From assembly GCF_902635505.1 (NCBI RefSeq), contig NC_045431.1, positions 99,017,988-99,081,987 of the forward strand: a stretch of DNA of 64,000 nucleotides, in the 5' to 3' direction. Below the pieces are notes generated by a model. That model ran no database searches, was not told the DNA's origin, and saw only the letters and a program-made list of their open reading frames with translations. The stretch's first letter is position 1. Every line of letters begins with the position of its first letter. Position numbers and translations under genes: made by a program. Source of the stretch: Sarcophilus harrisii (taxonomy: Eukaryota > Chordata > Mammalia > Dasyuromorphia > Dasyuridae). This document shows positions 12,070-60,267 of this stretch, in pieces.

Positions 12070-12800
12070 GTTTCGGTTCAGAGTAATAATCACCTCAAAT
12101 ACAGCCAGCTGATAAAATCCAAAGGTTTATTTCTCCAAGAGCTCTTGCAGCTTTGTCCTTTGCTTCTGCCTCTGCTTTCTTCAGCCTCCAGCCAGCACGG
12201 AGGTGGAAGATGGAATGAATCTGACTCAACCTCCGAGAGTGGGCTTGTGAGCTTCCTCCCAGAATGCTCTGTCAGCTTCAGCTTCTCTTCTTTCAAATAT
12301 CTCCAGCCAGCACAAAGGTGAAAATCATTTTCCCTCTCCTTATGTACTGTTTTGCCTCAGAAAATTACTTACTCTTAAGTGGTGGTCACATGTTTGAAAA
12401 TGGTGTTGTCAACTGAATTTTATATTTGGCTTTTTTCCAAGAGATTCAGGCACTGACAAATGAACAGATAGAAGTTGGGTAACATGAAAGAGAGATCCTT
12501 ATGGCATCTACTTATGTAACATTCATTCATTCAAGATCAAGAATGTTTGCCCTCAAAAGCTGATATTTAATTAGAGAATGAGGGGGGAGGGCATATATAT
12601 TGACAAATATAATACAAAGGCTACATTTGGAATGAATCTGTCTTGCTTCCAAGAGAGGGCTTCTGGCTCTCCTAGAATGCTCTTTGGCCCTAAGAGCTTC
12701 TTGCTTATATGAGCTCTCTAAAGGTGTGAACACAAGCATTGTTTCTATCATTTCCACTTAGTACCTTGTTTCAAGTTCTGATCCAAAATATCTCCTTGTA
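12070..12800 (-). mobile_element. Possible LTR-like fossil containing a 305-bp inserted or duplicated block
   Basis: Two related GC-richer parts flank a 305-bp block. The left part (12110-12320) has GGTTTATTTCTCCAAGAGCT and CCTCCAGCCAGCAC. The right part (12629-12760) has GGAATGAATCTGTC, GAATGCTCTTT and TTATATGAGCTCTCT (a possible TATA region on the minus strand). The texture suggests an old retroviral LTR read on the minus strand, but no partner copy or ends were found. Confidence 0.3.
12324..12628 (+). repeat. 305-bp direct duplication, copy 1
   Basis: Aligns without gaps to 13808-14112, with 11 substitutions by eye (about 96% identity). It starts ATCATTTTCCCTCTCC and ends AAAGGCTACATTT. 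The differences lie in the first two thirds; the final part is identical. Confidence 0.9.
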
Positions 12801-13199
12801 AGATCAGATCAATCATACTGGACCATGCTAAATTAGATAATTATTGTCTCTATCAATTCTAATGAGTTAACACTTTGTAAGAATTCCAACAGTAGCCCTG
12901 AGGGATTTAGTGATATTTTTCTAATGCTATTGCTCATGACACCCTATCTCATTTATCTCCTCTCTTCTAGATTATTCATCCAGTTACCATCTTCTCCAAT
13001 ATTATTAGTTGATTTTTCATATCAATTATCTAATTAATATTAATTAATACTAAAAAAGGAATATTTATGAAGAAGATGAAAAAGAATCTAAGTACAAAAA
13101 TCTTTGACACTGGGAACTGATTCTCCTCTATTTGGTCCCTAGGGAACATAGGTCCACAATTAAATTGACCCTTACAAACATTCCTTATGCTCCATGTTT

Positions 13200-13400
13200 T
13201 ACAATTATTCTTATTTGATCCTCACTACAACCCTGGGAAGTAGCTGTTATCATTATCCACATTTTACAGATAAGGAAACTGAGGAAAACAGAAGTTTAAG
13301 TGATTTGTTCAGCATCACACAGCTATTTAGTGTCTGAGATCAGATTTGAACTCAGGTATTCCTGACTCTAGGACAGCTACTCTGTCCAATTTGCCACAAA
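13200..13400 (-). mobile_element. MIR/CORE-type SINE
   Basis: Antisense pattern: CATTTTACAGATAAGGAAAC, TGAGGAAAACAG, CATCACACAGCTATTTAGTG, GATTTGAACTCAGG and TCCTGACTCTAGG. Confidence 0.75.
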
Positions 13401-13807
13401 GTAATTGAGAAAAGGAGCACTAGGGCATCAGGACAGCCTTCTAAAGAAGTGGCCTTTGAGATAACTTTGAACAAAACTAGAAGTCACAAGAGGTGAAACT
13501 GAAGAGTATATCCATTTTAGGCATGGGGGATAGGCTGAACCTAGATAAAGAATGCTGTACCCATGGAATGAACAGTAAAAAAATCAGTATTATGTATGAA
13601 GGAGAATAAGTAATATATAATAAGACTGAAAAGGTAGGCTGGAGTCAGATTGTGAGGAGGCATTAAGGAGCCATCAGAACTTCTTGAGCAATGTAGTAAC
13701 AGACAAATAAAATGTTTCTAAGATGCTATATGTATATCTACTGTATAGTAAGGTAGTTCCCACTTTTTGTTGTAACACAATCATACATGCCAAGCAAGAA
13801 AAAGTGG

Positions 13808-14112
13808 ATCATTTTCCCTCTCCTTATGTACTGTTTTGTCTCAGAAAATTGCTTACTCGTAAGTGATGGTCACGTGTTTGAAAATAGTGTTGTCGACTGA
13901 ATTTTGTATTTGGCTTTTTTCCAAGAGATTCAGGCACTGACAAATGAACAGATAAAAGTTGGATAACATGAAAGAGAAATCCTTATGGCATCTACTTATG
14001 TAACATTCATTCATTCAAGATCAAGAATGTTTGCCCTCAAAAGCTGATATTTAATTAGAGAATGAGGGGGGAGGGCATATATATTGACAAATATAATACA
14101 AAGGCTACATTT
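13808..14112 (+). repeat. 305-bp direct duplication, copy 2
   Basis: Partner of 12324-12628, 1.48 kb away in the same orientation, same length, in different flanking sequence. No terminal inverted repeats or poly(A) mark it as a known element. Confidence 0.9.
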
Positions 14113-14349
14113 AATATATACAACTTGATATTTCAATTAACACAATAGTTCACACAAAAATGGACTTCAAGATGTGCTGGCTATCTGCCACAACTCCCCT
14201 AACTGTTGAATAACTCTGGATTCTGATTAGTTAACATAAACCACTTATCATAGGTGAGGCAACTCATTTTCCACCAAAAGAATTTCATGGTAATCATATT
14301 TTAAAAGGGAAGTCATTAAACATTTTTTGTAGAATATAGTGAAAAGTTT

Positions 14350-14510
14350 CTACTTCATAAATCCTTGGATCATAGACCTAGATTTGGAAGGGACCATGTA
14401 TTCCAAGCTCCTCATTTAGCAGATGGGTAATAAGTAGCAGAGTTAGGATTTGAACTTAGATCCTGTGATTCACAAATACAAGGCTCTTTCTGCTGCGCCA
14501 CATAGCCTCC
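14350..14510 (-). mobile_element. MIR-like SINE fragment
   Basis: Antisense: TTGGAAGGGACCATG, CCTCATTTAGCAGATGGG, GATTTGAACTTAGATCCTGT, CTGCTGCGCCAC. Confidence 0.55.
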
Positions 14511-14779
14511 TTTGAGAAATGTTTTTAAAAAATATTACTTAAGAAGAGTAAACATATGCTCTATTCCCAATGAGACAGGAGGCTCCCTCAGATATAGAAC
14601 TAAGCCATAAAATCATAGGTTGATCTGGGATAGTTAGAAATCATACAGCAAATTCCCTTATTTTACAGATGAAAATACTAAGGCTCCAAGAGTCAATCTT
14701 CTCATTTTACAGTTGACAAAAATGAAGCTGACCCCTAGTGACTTGTTCAGGATTGCTCCAGTGATAAATGGGACATTGA

Positions 14780-15010
14780 GTGCTGGGTCTGGAGTTAGAA
14801 ATACCTGAGTTCATATCCTGCCTCGGACACTTACTAGCTGTGACCCTGGACAATTGGTTAACCACTGTCTGCCTTAGTTTCCTCATTGGTAAACTGGGAA
14901 GAATAATAGCATCTATTTCCTGGGGCTGTTTTGAAGATCTAACGAGATATTTATAAAGTGCTTGGTGCAGTGCTGCCCACATAGTAAGTGCTTAATAGAT
15001 GCTTTCCCCC
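14780..15010 (+). mobile_element. MIR/CORE-type SINE, nearly full length
   Basis: Sense: GTCTGGAGTTAGAAATACCT, GAGTTCATATCCTGCCTCGG, CTTACTAGCTGTGACCC, CCTTAGTTTCCTCATTGG, TTATAAAGTGCTTGGTGC and CATAGTAAGTGCTTAATAGA. Confidence 0.75.
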
Positions 15011-15234
15011 TATCCCTTCCCTCAGTCTGGAATCAAACCTAGGTTATTTGATTCCAAATCTAGCATTCTTTGCACTGTGTAACATTTTGTAGTTATAAGG
15101 TATCTTTCAAATCTCAAAATAATATATATCATTAAATGATTCTCTGTATCTTTCCATGAGAGAGGAAGATAGATTGGACAGATATCTCTTTATGATTTTC
15201 AAATGGGAACCCCTGGCCACAATTCTTCTATGTG

Positions 15235-15385
15235 TATTGTCTCATCCTATTAGAATATAAACTCTTTAAAAATAGGGATAATATTTGGGGCTTTTTTATT
15301 TGTTTCTACAGCTGTTAGTACAGTGCTTGACATATAATAAGCACTTAATGAATGCTTTTTCATTCATTCATTCATTTGGAATAGG
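15235..15385 (+). mobile_element. L2 LINE 3' end
   Basis: TTAGAATATAAACTCTTTAA.., ..CAGTGCTTGACATATAATAA and GCACTTAATGAATGC, followed by a short CATT repeat. Confidence 0.6.
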
Positions 15386-16134
15386 AATGAATAGTATTAA
15401 AATTCAATACAAATATAGTATAAAACAATCTGAGATGATGATTTTAATCTGGTCAGATGATTTTAATGCTTAACTCATTTGTGTTCTGGGACGGTTCACT
15501 TTCATTTGCTCTTGGTGATGAAGCTATGTTTATTCATGCTTTAAATAAGGTTCTATGACCCTTGGATTCATGTTTACCATGGTTTTTTTTTTTCTTTTTT
15601 GAATGAGATCTCCATTTAATAAGTAGGTTTAGGTTTAGGTGTGTCCTCAAGGTTTAAATGTATCTTTGAGTTAGCTTTGAACTTGCCCATCTTCATCAAT
15701 TCATCCTCAGCCTAGATAATTTTCTTCCTTCTTCCCTCTGGCTGTGCACAGCTGAATTCACTGGGCATAATGCCATTAAAAATGTGTTTACTGTGCTACA
15801 ACAAACCATATGGTGCTTTTGAAAGGACCTTTATAATTATGTTTTAAAAAATTCAGGGAGAACCCAAACGCTTTCTCTTTAAATGATTAAATTAGATGTT
15901 TGCTTTTTAATTATATCAACTAATACCCCAAAGGAGATTTCAATTCAGGTATAAACATGGAAGGAAATCAAGTCAGGATGGAATATGAATTTAATGTACA
16001 AAAAAGGGAAAAGGGCACGTGTTTTGATAACAGCCAATGTCTTAATCAAACAATTAAAAGAACAATTCAGGCTCCTTATTTAAAGGATGTATAAACATAA
16101 CTTCATTACTTTATAAATGTGATCTCATTTGATC

Positions 16135-16300
16135 CTTTCAAAACTACTGGAAGGTAAGATGCCATTATTATACCCATTTTATAGATGAGGATTTATATGA
16201 AGGCAAATTTAGCTTAGATGATTTGCTCAGGGTCACACAGGGAGTGTCTGAGACTGAATTTGAAATTTAGTTCCAGCACTTCATCCACTATGACAATATA
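16135..16300 (-). mobile_element. MIR-like SINE
   Basis: Antisense: CCCATTTTATAGATGAGG, TTGCTCAGGGTCACACAGGG, GTGTCTGAGACTGAATTTG. Confidence 0.6.
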
Positions 16301-16489
16301 TTTTTGGATATGAAATAGATTTCAGAACTGTGTACTTGTTAGTTTCAGCATCCTGTAGGCACTCTTAAATTGTCCAGGTTCTAACAAGTACAGAATATCT
16401 TCTCATTGATTCAATTTATTCAGTTTTTTAAGAAATCATGAAATATAATTTGAGATTTCTGAACAAAATTTAAACAATAAAAATTTTAT

Positions 16490-16650
16490 TTTTACCATGT
16501 TTAACATATATTGGATTACTTGCTATCCTAGGAGAGGGAGTGGGAAGAAGGGAAAGAAAAATTGGAACACAAAGTTTTGCAAGGGTTAATGTTGAAAAAT
16601 TATCCATACATATCTTTTGAAAATTAAAAAGCTTTAATAAAAAATAATTT
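16490..16650 (+). mobile_element. LINE-1 3' UTR fragment
   Basis: Same 3' end as 6247-6662: TTTAACATATATTGGATTAC.., GGAACACAAAGTTTTGCAAG, AAAATTATCCATACATAT and TTAAAAAGCTTTAATAAAAA. Only the last 160 bp are kept. Confidence 0.65.
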
Positions 16651-17599
16651 TGAACACTAAATGAAATTTTAAAAAATCTATAAAAATCAAGTTTTGCATA
16701 ACTTAAATTGGAGCATGAATTTTCACATAGCTCCATTAAATGAAATATTATAAACTTTCTAAATAAAGTTAAAATATGATCCTTATGCTTTAATCCTTCT
16801 GGGATCTTTGATTTCATTGATATAAGTGCTCTTTCCATTTAAGTCCATCATTAATCTTTTGCTTCTTGGTCAATTGTGTTTATGATTCAGTTGGAGGTTA
16901 ATTTTCTCATGATTATTTGTCTATACTTACCAAGGTTGGTCTTTACATAATAGACCGACATACTTTTTCTAGGACCACACGAAAAGCAGCGAGAAACACA
17001 TTAGTGATTTTCAAAAGTTTTATTTTTTATTTTTACTTATTTTTGTGGCATTTTGAATTATTAACTTGGCAACATTTTGAAAGTCAGCTGAGTACACAAG
17101 CTCAAACTGAGAACTCGGCAATTTCTTTTCAATGAGCGCAGCTGTCTTTGTTGGATTGTTTGTAAATTAAGATCGGATATGCTTTAAGGTTAATGGAAAT
17201 AGGTTCTGAACCTGTACTTTTGTTCATATATAGGGATGAGGAAATGCCCTTCATCAGTGCTGGTTGGTACTTTCCTCTCCTTAGAGGAGTCAGAACTTGA
17301 ATTGTCTTGGTATCCTGGGACCCCTTTGGCATTCTAGTGAAGTCTATAAACCCCTTCTCAGAATTGTCTTTTAAATGCAGGGAACCAATTATATTGAAAT
17401 AATTATCAAAACTTTAAAAAGTTTATGTAATCTAAGTTAAGAATTCTTGTCTTTGAAAATTGCTTAGAGAAAACACAAAATATGTATATATTAGCATAAT
17501 AATAATCTGGAGTAGAATTTATAAAAAAAAGTAGGGGGTAGTAATCATTGATCTCAGACAAAGGCAATGTTAAAAAATGTTCAATCAAAAGAAAGAGAT

Positions 17600-18060
17600 C
17601 TACATTATGTCACTCATATTAATACTGTTTTTAGATATATGTGTATATATATGTGTGTGTGTTTGTGTGTATATGCGTATGTAGATTTGTAGGTATATAT
17701 ATGTATATATGTGTGTGCCTGCATACATACACACATACTCACACATATAAATACACACAAATATCTATCTATGCTTAACTGTAGTCCTCTTGGGGGAGGT
17801 GGGGAGAAGAAAAGTGGAAAAAAAAAGAATAAAGTAAAAAGTACACTGCAGAGAACAAATAAAAACCTATAAGGAATCAAAGAAAATTGAGCAGTTCTGA
17901 ATACAAGGTTTTTCATTATTATATATACTTTCTTGACGTGGAAATTAATTGTTACATATTTTGAATTCTCTTTTATGTTCCACTGTGCACATGACATTTT
18001 CTTTTTTTTTTTTCTTTTTCTATTTTGTACTTAAATTTAAAATAAATAAATATTTTTTAA
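17600..18060 (-). mobile_element. Unnamed interspersed repeat, copy A (inverted relative to 61060-61510)
   Basis: The minus strand aligns with the plus strand of 61060-61510: an A-rich leader, AGAAAATGTCATGTGCACAG.., CAAGAAAGTATATATAATAA, TTATTCTTTTT..CCCC, then an internal CA/TA microsatellite. Protein-level echoes (MSCAQWNIKE..KKVY versus MSCTQQNIRE..KKVY) reflect shared ancestry, not a demonstrated gene. Family not recognised. Confidence 0.5.
17630..17770. repeat. Mixed GTAT/TGTG/CACA microsatellite
   Basis: Interrupted TATATATGTGTGTG, GTATATATATG and CACACA runs inside the unnamed repeat. Confidence 0.8.
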
Positions 18061-18236
18061 AAAAGAAAATTGCTTAGAGGCAATGTTTAAAAGTGGCAAA
18101 ACTTGAACCGACTCTATCCACTATGCTAAAGCTATCTCTATATGTTAGTTCATATTTATAACAGACTAGTTTTATTTGTGTTGTAAATAATATATTTACT
18201 ATATTTCTTATGATGGCTAAGTAAAATTAATATTAT

Positions 18237-18480
18237 TTGTTTATAGTTTGTATATAGTATATAATAGCATGTAGTATATACAGTATATAATATATGTACT
18301 ATATTAGTATATATATGGTATAATAACATATGCAATATTTATACATATATAGTATATAATTCTATAAGTTGTATATGTATGTAGTATATAATAGTATATA
18401 TATAGCACATGTAGTATATAATATAATAGTATATAAATAATATACCTATATAAATATAGTATATAATTTATTTATAATTC
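18237..18480. repeat. TATA-rich low-complexity block
   Basis: About 240 bp of variable GTATATAATAGTATAT-like units; no regular period. Confidence 0.8.
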
Positions 18481-18516
18481 TATATCTGAAATGCGGTTTC
18501 AGAATTCCCAGCTCCT

Positions 18517-18874
18517 ATGCCCAGAAAAAGAACTCTGGGAGATGACGAAAAACTATTACATTGAATTCCCAATCCCTATATTTATGCACACCTGCATTTT
18601 TGATTTCCTTCACAAGCTAATTGTACAATATTTCAGAGTCTGATTCTTTTTGTACAGCAAAATAACGTTTTGGTCATGTATACTTATTGTGTATCTAATT
18701 TATATTTTAATATATTTAACATCTACTGGTCATCCTGCCATCTAGGGGAGGGGGTGGAAGGGTAAGAGGTAAAAAATTGGAACAAGAGGTTTGGCAATTG
18801 TTAATGCTGTAAAGTTACCCATGCATATATCCTGTAAATAAAAGGCTATTAAATAAATTAAAAAAAAAAAAAAA
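18517..18874 (+). mobile_element. 5'-truncated LINE-1 with perfect target duplication
   Basis: 358-bp L1 3' UTR fragment: GAACTCTGGGAGATGACG.., TTTTTGATTTCCTTCACAAG, TTTTTGTACAGCAAAATAAC, TACCCATGCATATATCCTGT, AATAAAAGGC, then a poly(A). Flanked by perfect 16-bp copies of AGAATTCCCAGCTCCT at 18501-18516 and 18875-18890. Relatively young. Confidence 0.92.
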
Positions 18875-19734
18875 AGAATTCCCAGCTCCTGTACAAATAT
18901 CTGTGTAACATGTATATTGGGTTAGAGTAAGCCTTTATTTCAAACCGCATAAAATGCAAAAGGCACCAAATACACTTAAAAGTGCTCAGAGCCATCAGTC
19001 AATTGAACTTATGGAAACCTCAGTCTTAGAGATCCAATCAGGAGCTGTCTTTGTTCTTTCAACAAGGTGTAATAACCAAGATAATAGAGGTGATAGCTTG
19101 GGCAGCTCCAGGATGCTGTAATGGTGGTAAAGGGTGGTGCTTTTGAGGTGCCTTCAGGACAGAGCAGCAGTTACTGAGGTAGAGTTAGCTGTGATCAACA
19201 GCCAGAGCCTTGCCTAAAGCTTTGGAGGGACAGAGAGCTGCAGGAAAGGTTTTACAGCAGCAATTCAGAGTATGCCTCTGTCCTGCCTTCCTGGAGAGTG
19301 GGGGCAGAATTGTTTTAATGACAACACAAGGCAGCTCTCCCTTCAGTGATATTAGAATAGCATGGTTCTTCCTATTATTTATTTATTTTTAATATGTTTC
19401 ATTAAATGTTTTATCAGATGATAAGGCCTTCGTTGGATGGGGCTTGAGTAAAATATATTTCCCCTGCTCTGAGGCACAGGGTAGGGCTTGTTGATGGAGA
19501 ACACATTCCTCTGTTGCTTTATTTTTATATTAACAAAAGAACATTGGGTTACCTTGTTTATTCCTGTAGGACATCCTTTCTACCTTCTCTGACCATTCAT
19601 TCAGTTTTTATTTTTAGAGCTTGGGAAACCTGTTTTTCTAGAACTAATTACATGTAATTGTTGTTGTCAGCTATTCCTTACAAATATTAATAATACTTGC
19701 TATAAAGTAAGCAAGCAAATAAATTTTTAAAAGC

Positions 19735-19880
19735 CATTCATTTATTTATTCATTCATCAAACATTTAAGAAAGTTACATTAGGGATAGGGAGAGATGCAA
19801 GGTTTAGAAAAGGCACAGTTCCTACCCTCATAGGGCTTACAGTCTAGAACAGATATAAGATACAAATACAAAATCGAATT
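19735..19880 (+). mobile_element. Ancient repeat fragment (MIR/L2-like)
   Basis: CATTCATCAAACATTTAAG.., ATTAGGGATAGGGAGAGATG, CTCATAGGGCTTACAGTCTA. Confidence 0.4.
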
Positions 19881-20703
19881 TCTGTTTCAGTACAGATCTA
19901 TTTGTAGGCACCTGACATTAAGAACAGATAATTGTAAACAAAGTTATCCTCTAATTTGCTTCTCCTTTTCCTCTTCCAGTTCCTGATAAATAACCAAAAT
20001 AGTTCAGAGATTCTCTGGCTAAAGAAACAAACTTATTGGAATCTCTATTGTTTGAAAAAGAAATACTGGATAATTTTAACCCCATTTAATTCAAAATTAA
20101 TTTTGCGGGATCTTAATCTCAAAATAATGACTCGAAGTTATTAACTTTCTTACACTATTTTTCTTTGAATCAAACTTTCTATAAGAAGTATGTGTTGATG
20201 ATTTCTAAAATGTTTATAATGACTTTGAAATTATTGAATGACAGATGACATGATTCTTACCTTCTGGTAAGAATACTTTGACTATGAAAGCCTATGAGAC
20301 TTTCCTAGTATGGTTAGTAGTATTCTGTGAGATTAACAATTATCCTTAGCTTGGAGCAGATGTGCTGTGGAAAAACTGTCTATAAACACATTTCTGTGAA
20401 TTAATTCTATAAGAATAAATTCTTATTTTTCTTCATTGTTGATGGTTATGAAAATCAGGCATAAGATTTTCCAGTTGCGAATCTCTGGTAGAAAAGAGAT
20501 GGCCAGCCCTGTGCTATGTAGGGCAAACCATTGTGAAACTTCTAGAGGACTTTCTCAACTCCAGGATTTCACTCTGGCCATGAAATGTCTGGAATTACAT
20601 CATATGTATCTAGTTCATTTGATACACTTAATAGCTGGCACCATCCTAGATTTGGGGGGAAATCTTTGGGACTCACCAGTTATTAGCACAATAATGATTA
20701 CTG

Positions 20704-20922
20704 AGGGGCAATATGGGATAGCGGAGAGCGAGTCTATGTCCTGGCCAGGAAGATCTGGGTTCACATCCTGTCTCTGACACACACTGATTGTGTAACCCTG
20801 GCCAAGTCATTTAATTCACTGCCCCAAGCAACTCTCTAAGACTAAGAGTTGCAGAGAAAGTTCTAATTTATAATGGTAGGAGTTATCCTAACCTTCTACC
20901 AGTGAAGTCACAGGTCTCAAGC
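20704..20922 (+). mobile_element. Marsupial MIR-related SINE
   Basis: GGCAATATGGGATAGCGGAG.., GATCTGGGTTCACATCCTG, TGTAACCCTGGCCAAGTCAT, GCAACTCTCTAAGACTAAGA and GAAGTCACAGGTCTCAAG. It lies just beyond the AADAT 3' end and may bound the 3' UTR. Related copy at 26825-27005. Confidence 0.7.
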
Positions 20923-20929
20923 CTAAATA

Positions 20930-21389
20930 AGCCATGTTTTAAAAAAAACACAAACTATATTGAATTGAGGAATTTTGATGGAAGTAAAAATGATCTCTTT
21001 CAAAGTTTCCTAAGTTGAGACTGACTAAATCTATTTTCAAAATAAATTCTTGCTCTAAAGTTCACTAGGTGACTGTGGCACAAGAAATTTCAATCTTATA
21101 TAAAAATTCTTAAGAACTACCAAGCATCTTAAAAAGGGATTTGGAATGTAATCTAATTGCAAGAAATTACAACAACAAAAAATAACTTTGCAGTCAGCCA
21201 TTTTATAAGAAAAAATCATAATGGTGCATTGTAATTTTTGGCAGTCACTAAAAGGCCATTCAGGAATGTAACATCCATGATTAAATCTCTAACAAAGCAT
21301 GGGTATAATATCACAACCAATTTCTTCTTTGTGAAATATAAAAATTGACAGTGAAAATCCATGAGTACAATGATTCTTTTTTTCTCCCT
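20930..21389 (-). other. AADAT: Probable AADAT 3' UTR
   Basis: Sequence directly downstream of the AADAT stop, AT-rich and without a recognisable repeat until the SINE at 20704-20922. Canonical AATAAA is absent on the sense strand here. TATAAA at 21202-21207 is the nearest variant poly(A) signal. The left limit is arbitrary (the SINE edge). Confidence 0.4.
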
Positions 21390-58408
<37,019 letters not shown>

Positions 58409-58420
58409 GTTTTTGAGTGA

Positions 58421-58432
58421 TCAGAAAAGCAT
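58421..58432 (-). promoter_or_regulatory. Upstream ORF (ATG + 2 codons + TGA) in the AADAT leader
   Basis: Reading the minus strand, ATG CTT TTC TGA lies 12 nt before the AADAT ATG, in the same inferred exon. It would be in the mature mRNA if the acceptor at 58439-58440 is used. Short uORFs this close to the main start usually lower initiation at it. The context here (A at -3, C at +4) is moderate. A regulatory effect is inference. Confidence 0.5.
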
Positions 58433-58438
58433 TCAAGG

Positions 58439-59039
58439 CTAGAAAAACAAAACAGTGAACCTCCTAGTATATGAATGCCAAGTTAGGCTCCCAAACTTTA
58501 TTCTACACATAGCTGCTTTGTGTTCAGTTTGGTTTGGTGAAACAGCAACTGATAATTAATACTTTTATAGTATTTTTATAACCTCTGTCCTAAGTCAAGC
58601 AGTAGGTGACCTAACTCGTAAATGATGGAGGAAGGAAATAACACAATCTTTCAAAGGAAGACAATGACACAGAAATCATTATTTAAAACTATTTTGTGAA
58701 TCATTAAGTTATTTATTAAATATCAGAATTATTTATTCAATATTAATATTAACAGCTAGCATTTGTAAGGCTTGCAAAGCCTTTTGTTTCTCCTAACGAC
58801 CCTGAGAGGGAGGTGCTGTTTTAAAATCCAAGAAACTGAAGCAAACGGGGTAAAGTGATTTTCTCAGCGTCACAAGATTTTACGCGGACAATACATCTAC
58901 ATATATACAATCTGTGGATTAGCAGCCACTTTTAAAAGTCTGTATGAGAACTGGGATTATTTAGGCAGTGGCAAGGGGCCGGGGGCTGTATCTAGAGTTG
59001 AAGGAGGCGAGTTTCAGTCCTGGTTCTGTTATCAGTTCC
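58439..59039 (-). other. AADAT: Inferred intron between the promoter exon and the first coding exon
   Basis: Begins leftwards from the CpG island; contains an antisense MIR at 58735-58880 (TTTGTAAGGCTTGCAAAGCC, AAGTGATTTTCTCAGCGTCA). No exon seen. The intron reading depends on the unproven non-coding exon. Confidence 0.5.
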
Positions 59040-59930
59040 TTGCAGGACTCCCGCCGAGTCCCTGAGGTCCTCTTAGATTTCCCCAAATGTAGAACACGTT
59101 TTAGTGGCTGCTGGAGTCTCTTCCAGCCGCCGTACGAAGCTGAGCCACAGACCTGCTCGTGCAAGTCGGCATCAGTTCGCAGCAAGCGTTAATTGTGCTC
59201 TCCTGCCCTGCGGTCCGAGGATAACCACCGCTATTAGCGCCTTTTCTGGGCTGGCTGAGGGAGGAGGGCGGGAGCGTGGAAGAGCCAACCCCGTGGGCTG
59301 TTCGGATTCCCGCCCCCTTAGCACCGCCCCCGAGCCGCAACGCCCCCTCCCCGCCCCCCCTGCTCTGGCCAATGGCGTGCGGCCCTGGGTTCCCCACCTC
59401 CTCACGTAGCCACGTGCCCGAGGAATATGGCGTTTCCCCCCCCCCCCCCGGCTGAGGTGGGGGAGGGGGAGAAAGAGAGAAAGGGAAAGAGAAAAGAAGG
59501 TACAAAGGAGGAAGGAAGGGGTAGGGGGGGTATCTAGGTTCATTTTGCTAAATGGCTTCCCCACCCAGCTCAGCACACCTGGGCACGGGACCCCTCTGAT
59601 TGTAAAGCAAAATATTAAAAGAAATTTTTACCTCTACCCGGGAGTGCGCGCCCAGCGATGGTCTCCTCCTGCCGAGGGGGCAGCTCGCAGTGGGAGGCCG
59701 CGGTCCGTCCCGGGGCAGACCAAAGAAAGTGTCCACTCCTGGGGGCGGGCAGAAAGGCCTTGCTGGCTGGCGCCGCGGACGCTCTGCGATCCTTCCCTGC
59801 CATCTGCCGGCTGTGGCGGGGAAAGCAGCGCCTGCCTCCCTGAGTTCCTGCAATTCATCTTAATCCTTCTAACCGGCGATTTTGCTCCTGTTTTGCTCAG
59901 AGCCCAGAGCCGGGGGTGCCGGGTCCCTTT
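59040..59930 (-). promoter_or_regulatory. AADAT: CpG island, likely AADAT promoter
   Basis: The only GC-rich, CpG-rich stretch of the window. It contains several GC boxes (about 59310-59362), an inverted CCAAT box relative to AADAT (CCAAT on the plus strand at 59369-59373), an E-box CACGTG at 59411-59416 and a C run at about 59437-59449. No TATA box is evident. It lies 0.6-1.5 kb upstream of the first coding exon. A non-coding exon is expected inside it; AGAG followed by GTAAAA near 59631 on the minus strand is one candidate donor, CCAG followed by GTGTGC near 59578 another. The transcription start cannot be fixed. Confidence 0.7.
59411..59416. promoter_or_regulatory. E-box CACGTG in the CpG island
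   Basis: Palindromic CACGTG, the class bound by USF/MYC/MAX-type factors, between the GC boxes and the C run. Binding is inferred from the motif alone. Confidence 0.4.
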
Positions 59931-59931
59931 C

Positions 59932-60267
59932 CCCCTTTCCCCTCCCCCTCCTCCTCTTCCCTCTCCTCCTCTCCCCTCCCTCTCCCTCCTCCTCCCTCTT
60001 CCTCTTCCCCTCCTCCCCCTCCCTCCTCTCCCCTCCTCTTCCTCCTCTCCCCTCCCTCTCCCTCCTCTTCCTCCTCTCCCTCCCTCCCCTTGCTCCTTTC
60101 CCTCCCCTCCCCCCTCCCCTCTCCTCTCCCTCTCCCCCTCCCCCTCCCCTTTCCTCCCTCTCTCTCTCCCTCCCTCTCTCCCTCCCCTCCCTCCTCCCTT
60201 CTCCTCCCTCTCTCTCCCCTTCCTCCTCTCCCCTCCCTCTCTCTCCCCTTCCTCCTCTTCCCTCCCC
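59932..60267. repeat. 336-bp polypyrimidine tract (CCT/CT-rich) upstream of the AADAT CpG island
   Basis: Nearly pure C/T on the plus strand, hence nearly pure G/A on the AADAT sense strand, built from CCTCCC, CTCCCC and CTCTCT variants. It produces long open frames on both strands (Ser/Leu/Pro or Glu/Gly/Arg only), which are composition artefacts. Mirror-like purine tracts of this size can form triplex or G-quadruplex structures. It sits on the 5' side of the promoter. Confidence 0.85.

Noticed and set aside
1-20700. Exons of MFAP3L, the human neighbour 3' of AADAT
   Set aside because: I looked for a second gene in the downstream flank and found only repeats and unassigned sequence.
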